NCBI GenBank assembly: GCA_017467105.1
Contig: JAFTSU010000013.1
Coordinates: 49,938-113,937, forward strand
DNA from: Clostridia bacterium
Lineage (GTDB): Bacteria > Bacillota > Clostridia > Oscillospirales > CAG-272
Reading direction: 5' to 3'
DNA: 64,000 nt
Translations under genes and position numbers: made by a program
Part shown: piece after piece, positions 35,737 through 44,800 of the stretch
Numbering within the stretch: the first letter of the stretch is position 1
How the letters are laid out: each line of letters starts with the position of its first letter
The notes under the pieces: model-generated
What the model was told of the DNA's origin: nothing
What the model saw: only the letters and a program-made list of their open reading frames with translations
The model's database searches: none

Positions 35737-37899
35737 CTATACTGCAGGCGCAACGTAAGCCTTAGTAACCTTAACGTTGTCGAAGTAGTAGTCACCGGAT
35801 GCTGCACTGCTCAGTGCAATCTTTACAGCAGAAAGTGCGTCGACAGTAGGAGCAGTCTCTCTTGTAGAGGTAGAGGCGCAAGTGTAGGTCTTTCCTGCGT
35901 TATCAGTTACAGTTACGTTGATCTTCAAGGTCTCTGTATCAGTAGCAGGATAGTACTCTATCTTAACGTGTACCCACTGATTCTTGGGAACAGCAACGGT
36001 TGATCCAAGAATTATCTTGGTGTATACTGATGATGAACCGTTCATAAGATACAGTTCCATTCCGTTGTTAGGAGCGTAGAGATCAAGATCAACGATTACG
36101 CAGTTTGCGTTATCCTGAGTCTCGGTGGGCTTCATGACTATACCCATGTTTACAGATTTACCATCAGCAGGGTTCGTGCCGTATGGCTTATGGAACTTGA
36201 GTACGTTTGTCTTGCCCTCAAAGGAATCTTCGTAACTAACTGCAGTACCAATATCTGCATAATTCAGGCTAGTTTCCAGATAAGTGGAGCTTACTACCTG
36301 ATCAAAGGTAAGGGTATAATCTGCCTCGGTAGGTACGTCTTTCTTAACAACCTTGTTAGATACGTTGTCGATAAGCATAGAGCCGGTAGTGATTTGGTTA
36401 AGATTTAAGACTGCGTAATTGAGTGTACCGGGTGCAGCCGCTGCATCCGTGTTATACGCCTTATCGATGCGGGCAGCTACCTTACCGTTAAGATATACGA
36501 ACAGGTTGGGACCTACGTTATCCAGCATATCGCCGGTAGAGCCCCACGCGCCGTTGGACCAAACAAGCTTGAGATCAACCCACTCGTTCAGGCTTAACTG
36601 ATCATCGCCTGTATTAAGGGTGAAGTTGTATCCAACATTCTTTTTTGTTTCGCCGTCAGCCTGAAGCTCAGAGCGGTAGGCGGTGATATAGTAATTACCG
36701 TTTTTAATCTGGAATACTAACCACCAAACCTTGGATTTACCGGAATTGTAAATTGAAATCTCGAAGGTGGCTGCATCTGCATTAAGTCCGGAGTACATAT
36801 CCAACGAGAGCTCTGCTACGTTTCCGCCCTCTTCATCCGCTGCGGTCTTCCAGATTGTAGAAGCATGACCGGTTGATGTATTCGTTTTGTTAAGTGACAG
36901 ATAGCCGTCGCCGTTAATATTGCTCTCGATGCTGCTCGGAAGAGCTGCGGGAACGTTAATAATCTCGGAATACTCGCTGTTGAAGTCAACTATACCTTCA
37001 GGTCCAGCCTCGCCGGCAACAACGTTAACCTCTGCATCAGCAGCGTCAAATACAGGCTTAGCGTAAACGCCCTTAGCGCCTGCTATGTTTACTCTAGCGG
37101 CGTCTGCGTAAACAGCGGAGCCGTCGGAAATAACGGAGCCGTCAGCAGCATACGCGAATACGTTCCAGCCGTAGAACACCTTACCGTCAACGGTGATAGT
37201 CTCGTCGTGTCTGGGATATACTACGTCGAAGTCCTCGTAGAGAATATAAGAGTTACCCTCTATAAAGTAGTACTTTGAGTCTCTGATAGAATCGAATTCG
37301 GTAATACCCTCCTCAGGGAAAAGAAGCTCCTGAGCTGCTGCGCCGTAGGCTACAAGGCTCTGGTAGAGGTCCTTTCTGAGAAGGTCTGCGCCCTCAGTTG
37401 CAGCTACAACGTTGTCTTTATAGAGTCTCTGATAGAGGTAGTTTAGAACGCTGTACTCAACGATATCGCTCTCTCTGTCAGCCTCACCACCGGTGATAAC
37501 TGCCTTAACGTACTCTACCTTGTTGATATCCTTAGCGGATACGCCGTTGGTTACGAATACGTAGTAGTCTTCGTCGTAGATGGTCTTGATCTCCCAGTCT
37601 GTAATCTTAGACAGATTAGCAGGCTTATCGGGGTTTACGATATCCATATCTGTTCCATCCTCGAGAGCGTTACCGTTCTCGTCACAGATCTGGAGATAGA
37701 TAGTTTCGCCCTCAGCGAGAGTTGCCTTTACCGCATAGAAGAGGTAAAGCTCATCACTGTAGGAAACATTATATGAAACAATTTCGGGATTTGCAGGTTC
37801 GGTTTCTTCTGCCATGGCTGTGATGCCAACCATTGCTCCAATGATCAGACACAGTGAAAGAGCGGAAACCAGAAGCTTAATAATTTTGGACTTTTTCAT
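35737..37899 (-). CDS. Secreted multidomain protein, peptide-paired family (720 aa)
   Basis: An exported protein whose signal peptide, LLVSALSLCLIIGAMVG up to AMAE, is nearly identical to that of the 753-residue neighbour. The N-terminal domain (about residues 35-230) is shared with that neighbour and with the 1473-residue protein: VSYSDELYLFYAV, YYVFVTNGVSAKDINKVEYV, YSVLNYLYQRLYKDN, LYQSLVAYGAAAQELL. Next comes a short beta segment (FYGWNVFAYAADGSVIS), and then two concanavalin-like beta-sandwich modules (about 310-540 and 545-716) that close with phrases such as GDYYFDNVKV. No sortase or dockerin motif and no catalytic signature were found. It is preceded by a 47-codon peptide gene. A role in binding extracellular glycans or cells is a guess based on the beta-sandwich modules. 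Confidence 0.8.
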   Translation of the reverse strand: MKKSKIIKLLVSALSLCLIIGAMVGITAMAEETEPANPEIVSYNVSYSDELYLFYAVKATLAEGETIYLQICDENGNALEDGTDMDIVNPDKPANLSKITDWEIKTIYDEDYYVFVTNGVSAKDINKVEYVKAVITGGEADRESDIVEYSVLNYLYQRLYKDNVVAATEGADLLRKDLYQSLVAYGAAAQELLFPEEGITEFDSIRDSKYYFIEGNSYILYEDFDVVYPRHDETITVDGKVFYGWNVFAYAADGSVISDGSAVYADAARVNIAGAKGVYAKPVFDAADAEVNVVAGEAGPEGIVDFNSEYSEIINVPAALPSSIESNINGDGYLSLNKTNTSTGHASTIWKTAADEEGGNVAELSLDMYSGLNADAATFEISIYNSGKSKVWWLVFQIKNGNYYITAYRSELQADGETKKNVGYNFTLNTGDDQLSLNEWVDLKLVWSNGAWGSTGDMLDNVGPNLFVYLNGKVAARIDKAYNTDAAAAPGTLNYAVLNLNQITTGSMLIDNVSNKVVKKDVPTEADYTLTFDQVVSSTYLETSLNYADIGTAVSYEDSFEGKTNVLKFHKPYGTNPADGKSVNMGIVMKPTETQDNANCVIVDLDLYAPNNGMELYLMNGSSSVYTKIILGSTVAVPKNQWVHVKIEYYPATDTETLKINVTVTDNAGKTYTCASTSTRETAPTVDALSAVKIALSSAASGDYYFDNVKVTKAYVAPAV

Positions 37900-37928
37900 T
37901 TTCTTCCCTTTCAGTGTTATTTTTGTGG

Positions 37929-37950
37929 AAGGGGCTGTGGGTAGCCCCTT
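37929..37950 (-). promoter_or_regulatory. Hairpin between the 47-codon peptide and the 720-residue gene
   Basis: Stem AAGGGGCT / AGCCCCTT on the minus strand, located after the peptide stop and just before the ribosome site of the large gene. There is no proper T tract, so it looks like an attenuator, processing site or stability element rather than a full terminator. Confidence 0.5.
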
Positions 37951-37984
37951 TAGTCTTTTATAAATTTAAAATTTGGTAATCGGT

Positions 37985-38128
37985 TTACCAGTTGCCGGTT
38001 CCGGTCCAACCCTCAGGGTCGTCGTCCTTTCCGTCACCGATTACTGCGGAGGTAGTTATTACGTCTGCAGCACAAAGCTCGGCAACCTCGATTTCTGCCT
38101 CGAGGTATTTTTCCTTCTTATCGCCCAT
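37985..38128 (-). CDS. 47-residue conserved DVITTS peptide, copy 2
   Basis: A short gene with a strong ribosome site (GGAAAGGAG, nine bases before ATG). The product starts MGDKKEKYLEAEIEV, continues with AELCAADVITTSAVIGDG, an acidic KDDDPEG patch and ends GWTGTGNW. It matches the 48-residue product at 40527-40673 in the blocks YLEAEIE, DVITTSAVIGDG and WTGxGNW at the C-terminus, while spacers differ, which shows selection on the protein. There is no signal peptide or membrane helix. Each copy lies one gene ahead of a homologous secreted protein. Function unknown; a peptide precursor, a chaperone-like partner or a regulatory peptide are possible. Similar short ORFs with a DVITTS core are, from memory only, common in gut Clostridia. 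Confidence 0.8.
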   Translation of the reverse strand: MGDKKEKYLEAEIEVAELCAADVITTSAVIGDGKDDDPEGWTGTGNW

Positions 38129-38182
38129 TCGTATTACTCCTTTCCGAGTTTAGCTTGGGTCAAATGTCAAATTGTTAATAAA

Positions 38183-40444
38183 TCACTCAGCTACGTGATA
38201 GATCTGGAAGTTGTTGTACATTACGTCGCTGCGAGAGTTAGCGGAATTGGAGATGCTAATAGAGTCTACTTCATTAGCAAGCCACATATTCTCATAACGA
38301 ATGAAAGCGCTCTTCGAATCTGTAGTTGCGTTACCGTCCTTGTCGCAATATACTGCATTGCCCTCGCTGTCTTTAGCGGAGATCGTGCCGTTGTATCTTC
38401 CGCCATAGCTGGTTGTAGAAGTAAATACTACGTCGCCGTCTGCGTCAGTAACGGTAACAACGATAGTTGCGGTGACCTTATACTCCTCAGTAAACGCAAA
38501 GGTATTGGTTTCAGCATTATAAACCGCACCGGTGATAACCTTCTCGGTCTCGGACTGTACTGCTGTGTACTCGATCTTGACGTGCTGCCACTCAGCTACA
38601 GCAAGTACTTCGCCTGTTGCGCTTTTCTTGGCATAGAAGCCGTCTGCTCCGGTATAGAGCTGAAGTTCACTATATCTGTGATTTGAGCCCTTGCAGAAGT
38701 ACAGCTCGTTATGATTGAGATACGTAGCCTTAACGTCGAACTCAATTACTGCCTTGTTTGCGTTTTCAACGGTTTCGGAGCTGGACTTATTGACTTTAAG
38801 AGCGCTTGCCCAACCCTGCTCTGTCTTGGTAACCTGGAGAACCTTGCCGCCATTTCTGTCATATACAAGCTCTCTGGTAGCAAGATTATGGTCGTTGGTA
38901 GTAATGTAAGAAGAGGGAATTCCATTATTGAAATCAATTATACCTGTATTCTCAGCCACCTTGTTAGCATCTGCAGGAAGATTAACGATGTCATCGTCAG
39001 AGTTTTCAAGAACCGTCTGAGTAAGAGAAACGTTGTCAATAGTTACAGATCCGTTTACACTACTATTGAATGCAATGGAGAAATAATTATGATTTGAAGC
39101 ATCAAGAGGCTTTATTGCTGAATTGCCATAATACTGTGTGCCTCTGAGTGCGTTGTAGGAGAAGATAAGCTCGTCATTGACGTAAACCTTGTATCTTACG
39201 TCTGCCTGAGTATCAGCCTCAAAGTACTCTATTCTAAGATTAAACGAATTGCCCTGTGGGAACACAACACCTGATTTCGTAGTATTATATCCACTTGAAT
39301 TACCGTTACCGAGCGCGTATACTTCTCCAAATTTTGACATAATGAGGTACATCTCACCAGTTGTATTATTGGTAGAGCTGTCACCGAATGCAAATTCTAT
39401 CGAGCTATTAGAAAGATCCTGGAACTTAATGTCCATTTCAACGATAGCAGCATTAGCGTTCGCATTCACAGTAGTAGCAGCTGTAATTCTTAAACCTGCA
39501 CCGCTTGTTGACGTCTTTGTAACAACCATATCACCATTTTCATAGCTTACAGTTGCATTGGAGTTGGTATTATACATTGCAATATTGCTTACTGCTGCTT
39601 TGCCACTGAAGTCAACAACACCATCAGCATAGATAGGAGCCGCAAAGAGAGAATTACCGTTCAGTTCTATCTCAGCGCCGTTAGATATATCCTTAGACAT
39701 AACGACTTCGCCAAGCCTATCGAATACGTTTACGTTCCAACCAATGAACACTTTACCTGCAGGGGTCTTGGTATAGTCATGATTAAGGTAAACCTTGTCA
39801 TAACCGCTGATATTCTTGGTAGGAGTTACGAAGCTGTGAGGAGCGTTGAAGTAGCCATAAGAGCCAATCTTAACAGCTGCACCGGGAGCGAGAAGCGCCT
39901 GTGCGGTCGCACCGTACTTAAGCATGCTGTAGTAGAGAGTTTTTCTCTCGTCAGCGAGACCGTCATCATCATTTACGTAACCGTCAACTGCATAGCCCTC
40001 TTTGTAGAGCTTCTCATAGAGGTAGTCCTCTACGGAGTAGGTTGTAGCCTCACCGTATACTACGTTACCCTCTGCGTCGGTGTAGCAGGGGATAACCTTC
40101 TCTACAGTATTGATTTCCTTAGCAGCAACGCCGCTGGAATTGAATATGTAGCACTCCACGTCATGGATGGTTTTGGTCTCGGCATAATTTACGAAGTAGG
40201 AGAAGTTACCATCTGCATCGTAAACTGCGAGCTGGGGATTGGTAGCTCCCTCGGGGAAGGATGCTGTGGGAACTGCGTAGAAGAGATACAGCTTGTCGCC
40301 GTATGATACGTTCTCAGAGAGAACGTAAGGGGTGGTTTCGCTACCCTCATCTTCTGCCATGGCAGTGATACCTACCATTGCGCCGATAAGGAGGCAAAGT
40401 GAAAGGGCGGAAACCAGAAGCTTAATCAATTTTGACTTTTTCAT
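38183..40444 (-). CDS. Secreted multidomain protein, peptide-paired family (753 aa)
   Basis: A paralogue of the 720-residue protein with the same signal peptide (MKKSKLIKLLVSALSLCL) and N-terminal domain: VSYGDKLYLFYAVP, IHDVECYIFNSSGVAAKEIN, YSVEDYLYEKLYKEG, LYYSMLKYGATAQALL. After an IGWNVNVFDRLGEVVM segment there are two concanavalin-like modules: one at about residues 285-480, with FNLRIEYFEADTQADVRYKV and SIAFNSSVNGSVTIDNVSLT, and one at about 500-750, which is opened by IIDFNNGIPSSYITT. Sequence drift between the paralogues is strong outside the N-terminus. No enzyme motif was seen. It is preceded by the 48-codon peptide gene and followed by the 47-codon one. Confidence 0.8.
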   Translation of the reverse strand: MKKSKLIKLLVSALSLCLLIGAMVGITAMAEDEGSETTPYVLSENVSYGDKLYLFYAVPTASFPEGATNPQLAVYDADGNFSYFVNYAETKTIHDVECYIFNSSGVAAKEINTVEKVIPCYTDAEGNVVYGEATTYSVEDYLYEKLYKEGYAVDGYVNDDDGLADERKTLYYSMLKYGATAQALLAPGAAVKIGSYGYFNAPHSFVTPTKNISGYDKVYLNHDYTKTPAGKVFIGWNVNVFDRLGEVVMSKDISNGAEIELNGNSLFAAPIYADGVVDFSGKAAVSNIAMYNTNSNATVSYENGDMVVTKTSTSGAGLRITAATTVNANANAAIVEMDIKFQDLSNSSIEFAFGDSSTNNTTGEMYLIMSKFGEVYALGNGNSSGYNTTKSGVVFPQGNSFNLRIEYFEADTQADVRYKVYVNDELIFSYNALRGTQYYGNSAIKPLDASNHNYFSIAFNSSVNGSVTIDNVSLTQTVLENSDDDIVNLPADANKVAENTGIIDFNNGIPSSYITTNDHNLATRELVYDRNGGKVLQVTKTEQGWASALKVNKSSSETVENANKAVIEFDVKATYLNHNELYFCKGSNHRYSELQLYTGADGFYAKKSATGEVLAVAEWQHVKIEYTAVQSETEKVITGAVYNAETNTFAFTEEYKVTATIVVTVTDADGDVVFTSTTSYGGRYNGTISAKDSEGNAVYCDKDGNATTDSKSAFIRYENMWLANEVDSISISNSANSRSDVMYNNFQIYHVAE

Positions 40445-40491
40445 TTCTTAATCCTTTCGTGTGTTTAGTGTGCGATTTCAGAACTTGTGCT

Positions 40492-40506
40492 TGACCTAAA
40501 AGGTCA
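40492..40506 (-). promoter_or_regulatory. Small hairpin between the 48-codon peptide and the 753-residue gene
   Basis: TGACCT / AGGTCA with a 3-base loop, in the same relative position as the larger hairpin at 37929-37950. It is short, so the call is tentative. Confidence 0.3.
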
Positions 40507-40526
40507 TAATAACGTTGTGGCGCCGG

Positions 40527-40673
40527 TTACCAGTTACCACTGCCGGTCCAACCACCGTCATCACTGTCCTGTCCGTCGCCGATTACTGCTGAGGTGGTGA
40601 TAACGTCCCGCGCTTCAAAACGGGTGATCTCAATTTCAGCCTCAAGATAAGGTTCCTTAAGGACTATTGCCAT
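40527..40673 (-). CDS. 48-residue conserved DVITTS peptide, copy 1
   Basis: A short gene with ribosome site GGAGAGGAG and an ATG at 40673. The product begins MAIVLKEPYLEAEIEITRF, continues EARDVITTSAVIGDG, has an acidic QDSDDGG patch and ends GWTGSGNW. The leader DNA AACTCGGA(A/G)AGGAG is also shared with copy 2. Both peptides are acidic, have no export signal, and end exactly at a tryptophan. This copy has no cysteine, so the single Cys of copy 2 is not essential to the family. It appears to be the first gene of a four-gene unit: peptide, secreted protein, peptide, secreted protein. Confidence 0.8.
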   Translation of the reverse strand: MAIVLKEPYLEAEIEITRFEARDVITTSAVIGDGQDSDDGGWTGSGNW

Positions 40674-40789
40674 TCTTTTCTCCTCTCCGAGTTAGTAACT
40701 CTTGTCGTTTTGATTATTAACTCTAATTTTTATTTATTTTAAATTGAATTTGATATTCAAGTTAAAGCGGATTTAATGGGTTTATTACG

Positions 40790-40862
40790 CCTAGGCTCCC
40801 TCTTCGAGGGGGCTGTCACGAAGTGACCGGGGGAGTGTGGCTCCCTGTGGGATGGAGGCTTT
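40790..40862. repeat. Dispersed palindromic repeat remnant
   Basis: GGCTCCCTCTTCGAGGGGGC, then TGTCACGAAGTGACCGGGGG, AGTGTGGCTCCCTGTGGGAT. Tandem small palindromes (CCCTCttcGAGGG, GTCACgaaGTGAC) of this wording are a familiar type of dispersed non-coding repeat in gut Clostridia. Only one partial copy lies in the window. Confidence 0.6.
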
Positions 40863-41186
40863 TCTCCCTTATAAATATATATAATAATAGATACTACTAT
40901 TTTATACCAATAGTCGACACAATTTCATTAAATATTTTGATATTTATGGGGAGATTTCTTAGTTTTTTTGACAAGTTTATTTAAACTTCACAATTTTGGG
41001 CTATAAATAGCCTTTTTTGTGGTAATTTTGCCCGAAAGATGTTACAAATCTTTGAAATTACGATGAAGAAACAGAAACAAAGACTACAGGTGATGTCCTT
41101 ATCGGAGATTTAAAAATGCCTCTAAGTGCGAGCATCGTATTTGACAGGTCAAATGCACAATGGGCGTAGCCCAAACCCAAATACGT

Positions 41187-41462
41187 GAACCCCCAAAGCT
41201 CATACTTCGCTTCGGGGAACCCCTAAACAAGCAGAAAAGAGCAAGGATAAAAGGATATAAAACCTTCTATTCTTGCTCTGTTTTTCTTTCTGTCGATATA
41301 TTCACTTTCGTGAAATATATTCACTTCCGTGAAATATGTTCACGAAAGATGAATTCGATATGCTTTCACTACGCTGCGAACCCCCAAAGCTCATTCTTCG
41401 CTTCGGGGAACCCCAGCGCTGCGAACCCCCAAAGCTCATTCTTCGCTTCGGGGAACCCCAGC
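41187..41462. repeat. 45-bp hairpin repeats (three copies, two in exact tandem)
   Basis: A unit containing CCCCCAAAGCTCATTCTTCG and CTTCGGGGAACCCC occurs at 41187-41223 (short form) and as two exact 45-bp tandem copies at 41373-41417 and 41418-41462. Each folds into a 9-bp stem (CCCCAAAGC / GCTTCGGGG, one mismatch). Confidence 0.8.
41238..41279 (+). terminator. Long terminator-like hairpin inside the repeat patch
   Basis: AGAGCAAGGATAAAAGG pairs with CCTTCTATTCTTGCTCT and is followed by GTTTTTC on the plus strand. No plus-strand gene ends nearby. It shares its arm sequence with the hairpin at 53357-53449. Confidence 0.55.
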
Positions 41463-41700
41463 CGTTCAAGCTCGATATATTGTCGCTCCGCGCCAATTCG
41501 ATATGAGATAAATCCCTCTCGCTTTTGACATATCTCGCCTTCGGCGAGGAATGCAAAAGCATATCGAGTGCCTAAGCACATATCGAACGCCGCAGGCGTA
41601 TATCGAAAATCCCGTTAGGGATTTATCTCGATGCGTGATTTGTCCGTTAAGGACATCACGCATACAGGCGGAGCAAGGGAGGTTCACCGAGTGAGTGAAG
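41290..41700. repeat. Array of short palindromes with ATATCGA borders
   Basis: A run of hairpins separated by TATCGA/TCGATA words: TTCACtttcGTGAA (twice), TCGCCttcGGCGA, ACGCCgcaGGCGT, AATCCCgttaGGGATT, and GCGTGATtTGTCCgttaaGGACAtCACGC. Together with the 45-bp hairpin repeats it makes a non-coding mosaic of about 0.5 kb, probably a MITE-like or REP-like element. The whole 40674-41777 stretch contains no convincing gene. Confidence 0.65.
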
Positions 41701-41777
41701 TATGAAGGCAAAGGTGCTAAAAATAGGCTTATTTGCTTACTATAGTTTACAATTTTGCTTATTTTATCAAAAAATAA

Positions 41778-41799
41778 GGGGCGATCAGACGATCGCCCC
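41778..41799 (-). terminator. Terminator of the 1473-residue gene
   Basis: Stem GGGGCGATC / GATCGCCCC with a 4-base loop, followed on the minus strand by TTATTTTTTG. Confidence 0.88.
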
Positions 41800-41820
41800 T
41801 TAGGGAAACTATAGTGTTAT

Positions 41821-44800
41821 TTATCCGTTCAGATCACGAGACTGGACGATGCTGAGATTATCAAAGTAGATCTTGCCTGCCAGATTATTGTTCATCGAAA
41901 TGACAATCATATCGATAGTCTCGGCGTTCCACGGAGTATAGGTGCCGTTGTGGAAGTTCTTACCTGCGATAGAGGTAGACCCGGAGATAACCTTAACGCC
42001 GTTTACGTAGACGTTGGAGTAGGCTTCGCCTTCCTCTGCCACTTTGTCACCGTCATCAAGGGCGCCCTCGAAGTACTCGACGGTCAGATTGAACCAGCTT
42101 CCGACCTTGGCGGTAACACCGGATGCGCTCGTTGCTTCATTCCAGTTGTTGTAATCCGTGATGGATATGGAGGAGCCTGACGCCGTTCCGCCAAAGCTTA
42201 TCAGTAGCATACCCAGGTAGGAGTCGCGGCCGGTATAATCGTACTTTCCGTACTGGAACTGTATCTGGCTGTTTGCCGTCATATCGGTGACCAGGATATC
42301 TACCGACAACGTTACCTTGTTAGCTATAGAGCTCACGATATTCGCGGAAGTCTGCTTGACGGTCATATTCGCACCGGTTGCGGTCTTGGAAACCAAGAGA
42401 ACGTTCTGAGTTGCGTCGTCTCTTGTAACGGTTGTAAGCTCGCTGGTTCCGGCAGTGCCGCTGGCTGTAACATTTGCAGGCATTGTGTCGAAGGTGTGAG
42501 CCTTCTCGCCCTCTACGATATGATGAACGTACATATTGTCAACGTAGAAGTCAGCTATATTATCGGACGCGAATGCAAGATAGAACTGACCGATCTGCTC
42601 AGCAGTAGGATAGGTGGTTCCGGTTCTGAGTTTGCTGCCCGACATAATATACTTACCGTTTGTGTAGAAGTCGTAGTGAGCAGCAGTAGTAGCGGTTTCC
42701 TCGTAATATCTTATCTGGAAGGACGCCCAGCTGCCTACTCTGGCACCCGTGTCGTAATCTCCAGCTCCGGCGCCGTGGTCATAAACCTTAATTACCGAGC
42801 CGTCTTTAGTTCCTGAGAGTGAGAAGCAGGGCAGGAAGAGCCCGTTACCTTTCGAATCACGAAGGTAAGGCTCAATGGAGCTCCGAGCTTCCATATTTTC
42901 TATCAGGAGATCAAAGCCGATAACAGCAACGTTTGCGCCCTCCTCCTTTATACCGGCACCGGTATGCTTAACGCCCATAACACCGGTAGATTTTTTACTG
43001 ATATGGAGAACGTTATCGCCGTCCTTCTCTGTGATGGACGAGGATGACGATTCGATCCAGACGGGAATCTTATCAAAGGTGGTAATCTCATCTACAGAAA
43101 CGTTCGCGCGCTCGGTAGGAGTTTCTTTGATCACGTAGGGCTGCTTAAGAAGGGAATCCATCCAGATCATAAAGTCGGACTCTGTATGGATGGGAACCTC
43201 GGTTGATATGTCGATGCCAAGCACTCTGCAGATAGAGGAGCCGAGAGAGGTAACTCCGCAGAAGGTACCGTCGGTATCGGAGAGATTATCGCTCGGAACA
43301 CCTACGGGAAGTCCGCCCTGCCAGGTGCCTGTTCCGCTATTTATACTGTGGGCAAAGCCGCCGTCACTCTTTCTGAATATAAGGGATTTTTTAAGGTTTA
43401 CCTCAACGGCGTAGGCTACGTAGGACATAGGCTCGCCGGTATCCTCGCTTATAATGGGCTCATCGGTTACGTAATTCGTAGTGCTGCTCAGAGTATTCTC
43501 GATAAAGTTAAGGAGATTCTGCTTATCAGCGCCGGTATAGTAATCTTTGATATTGTTCTTCAGAGAGGCGAGAGAGGACCACACGTTGTACATAACGAGT
43601 ATGTTACCTGAGGGCTGCTCGGGGTGGCAAATGCCCTTCAGCAAGCTTTCCGCTGCCTCCCGGGGCTTAGGGAATGCTACGCCGGCGGTGGAATATCTGC
43701 CGATACACTTAAGCATACCGTTGGAGTTCTGATAGCCCCAACCGCCAAAATAGCCGTCGTAGACGGGATTGCCGTTACCGTCGTAGTTGTTTGAAACCCT
43801 ACCGAAGAGGCCTGCCTCGTTAATATAGGAGTTCAGCCAGGAGATAAGAATGTTCAGCAGGGTGTCATTCTCGTAAACTCTGAAGGGCGTTGCGTTCTTG
43901 TTAGTGCCGCCTGCGCTCGTAACACCTTCAGCCTTACCGTAGATCTCAACGTACTTCTTGCCGTTTTCATCGGTCTTTACAGCGCTCTCACCCCAGTCGG
44001 TCTTCATTTGATCCAAGCTATACGGAGGGGTGTAACTATTGTCGCCGTCTTTATTATTGGAATAGGTATCTATGAAGCTGGCAGCGGAGGAGGTGTTACT
44101 GATGGCGCCATAGGGATTGTTATACGGATCCTTAGCAATAAGCCACTCAATAAATGCCTTAGGGCTCTGGAATTGTTTTACGCCCGAGCTTGAGCTGCCG
44201 GAATCTGCCGCGCCGCCCTCTTCATCCGATACAGCTATGACCTTGGATACTGCCATAACCGCGGAGCGAGTAAGGGAGGCTGTGACAGGCTCTGCCGCCT
44301 GCTCGTTATTCTGGTGCCAGTAGATAATAGGCTTATCATCCTCGGTAACCAGACCCGCATCAACCAGGCCCTGCCAATACTGCTCTGCAGTTATGCCGTC
44401 ACCCTTGGTGGTTCCGTTGCTGTAGGTGGGCTTGCCACCGCAACGGGAGAGCATAGTTATACAAGCGGATCTGTCTCTACCCACACGCTCCGTAGCTATG
44501 TTAGACTTCTCCATCTGCGCTACGTAGAAGGAGCCGTTGGGGTCCTGAATGGACTTAAGGTAGTAGATGATCTTATACTTCGTCATCTCGGGAAGGATGA
44601 TGGTACCGCCAAGATATCTCATCATACCCGAATTCATCGGGAAGGAAGTGTTCTGGCTGGTTGCCTCGGGATGAGGATAATAGCCCTCGGTATTCTTACC
44701 GGATTGAGAGGAATAGAACAGACCTGTCGCAGGGTCGTAGAGGGATCCGGACCATTTTACGATAGTCTCGTTGGTCATGCCTTCGAAGAACTGGCGAAGC

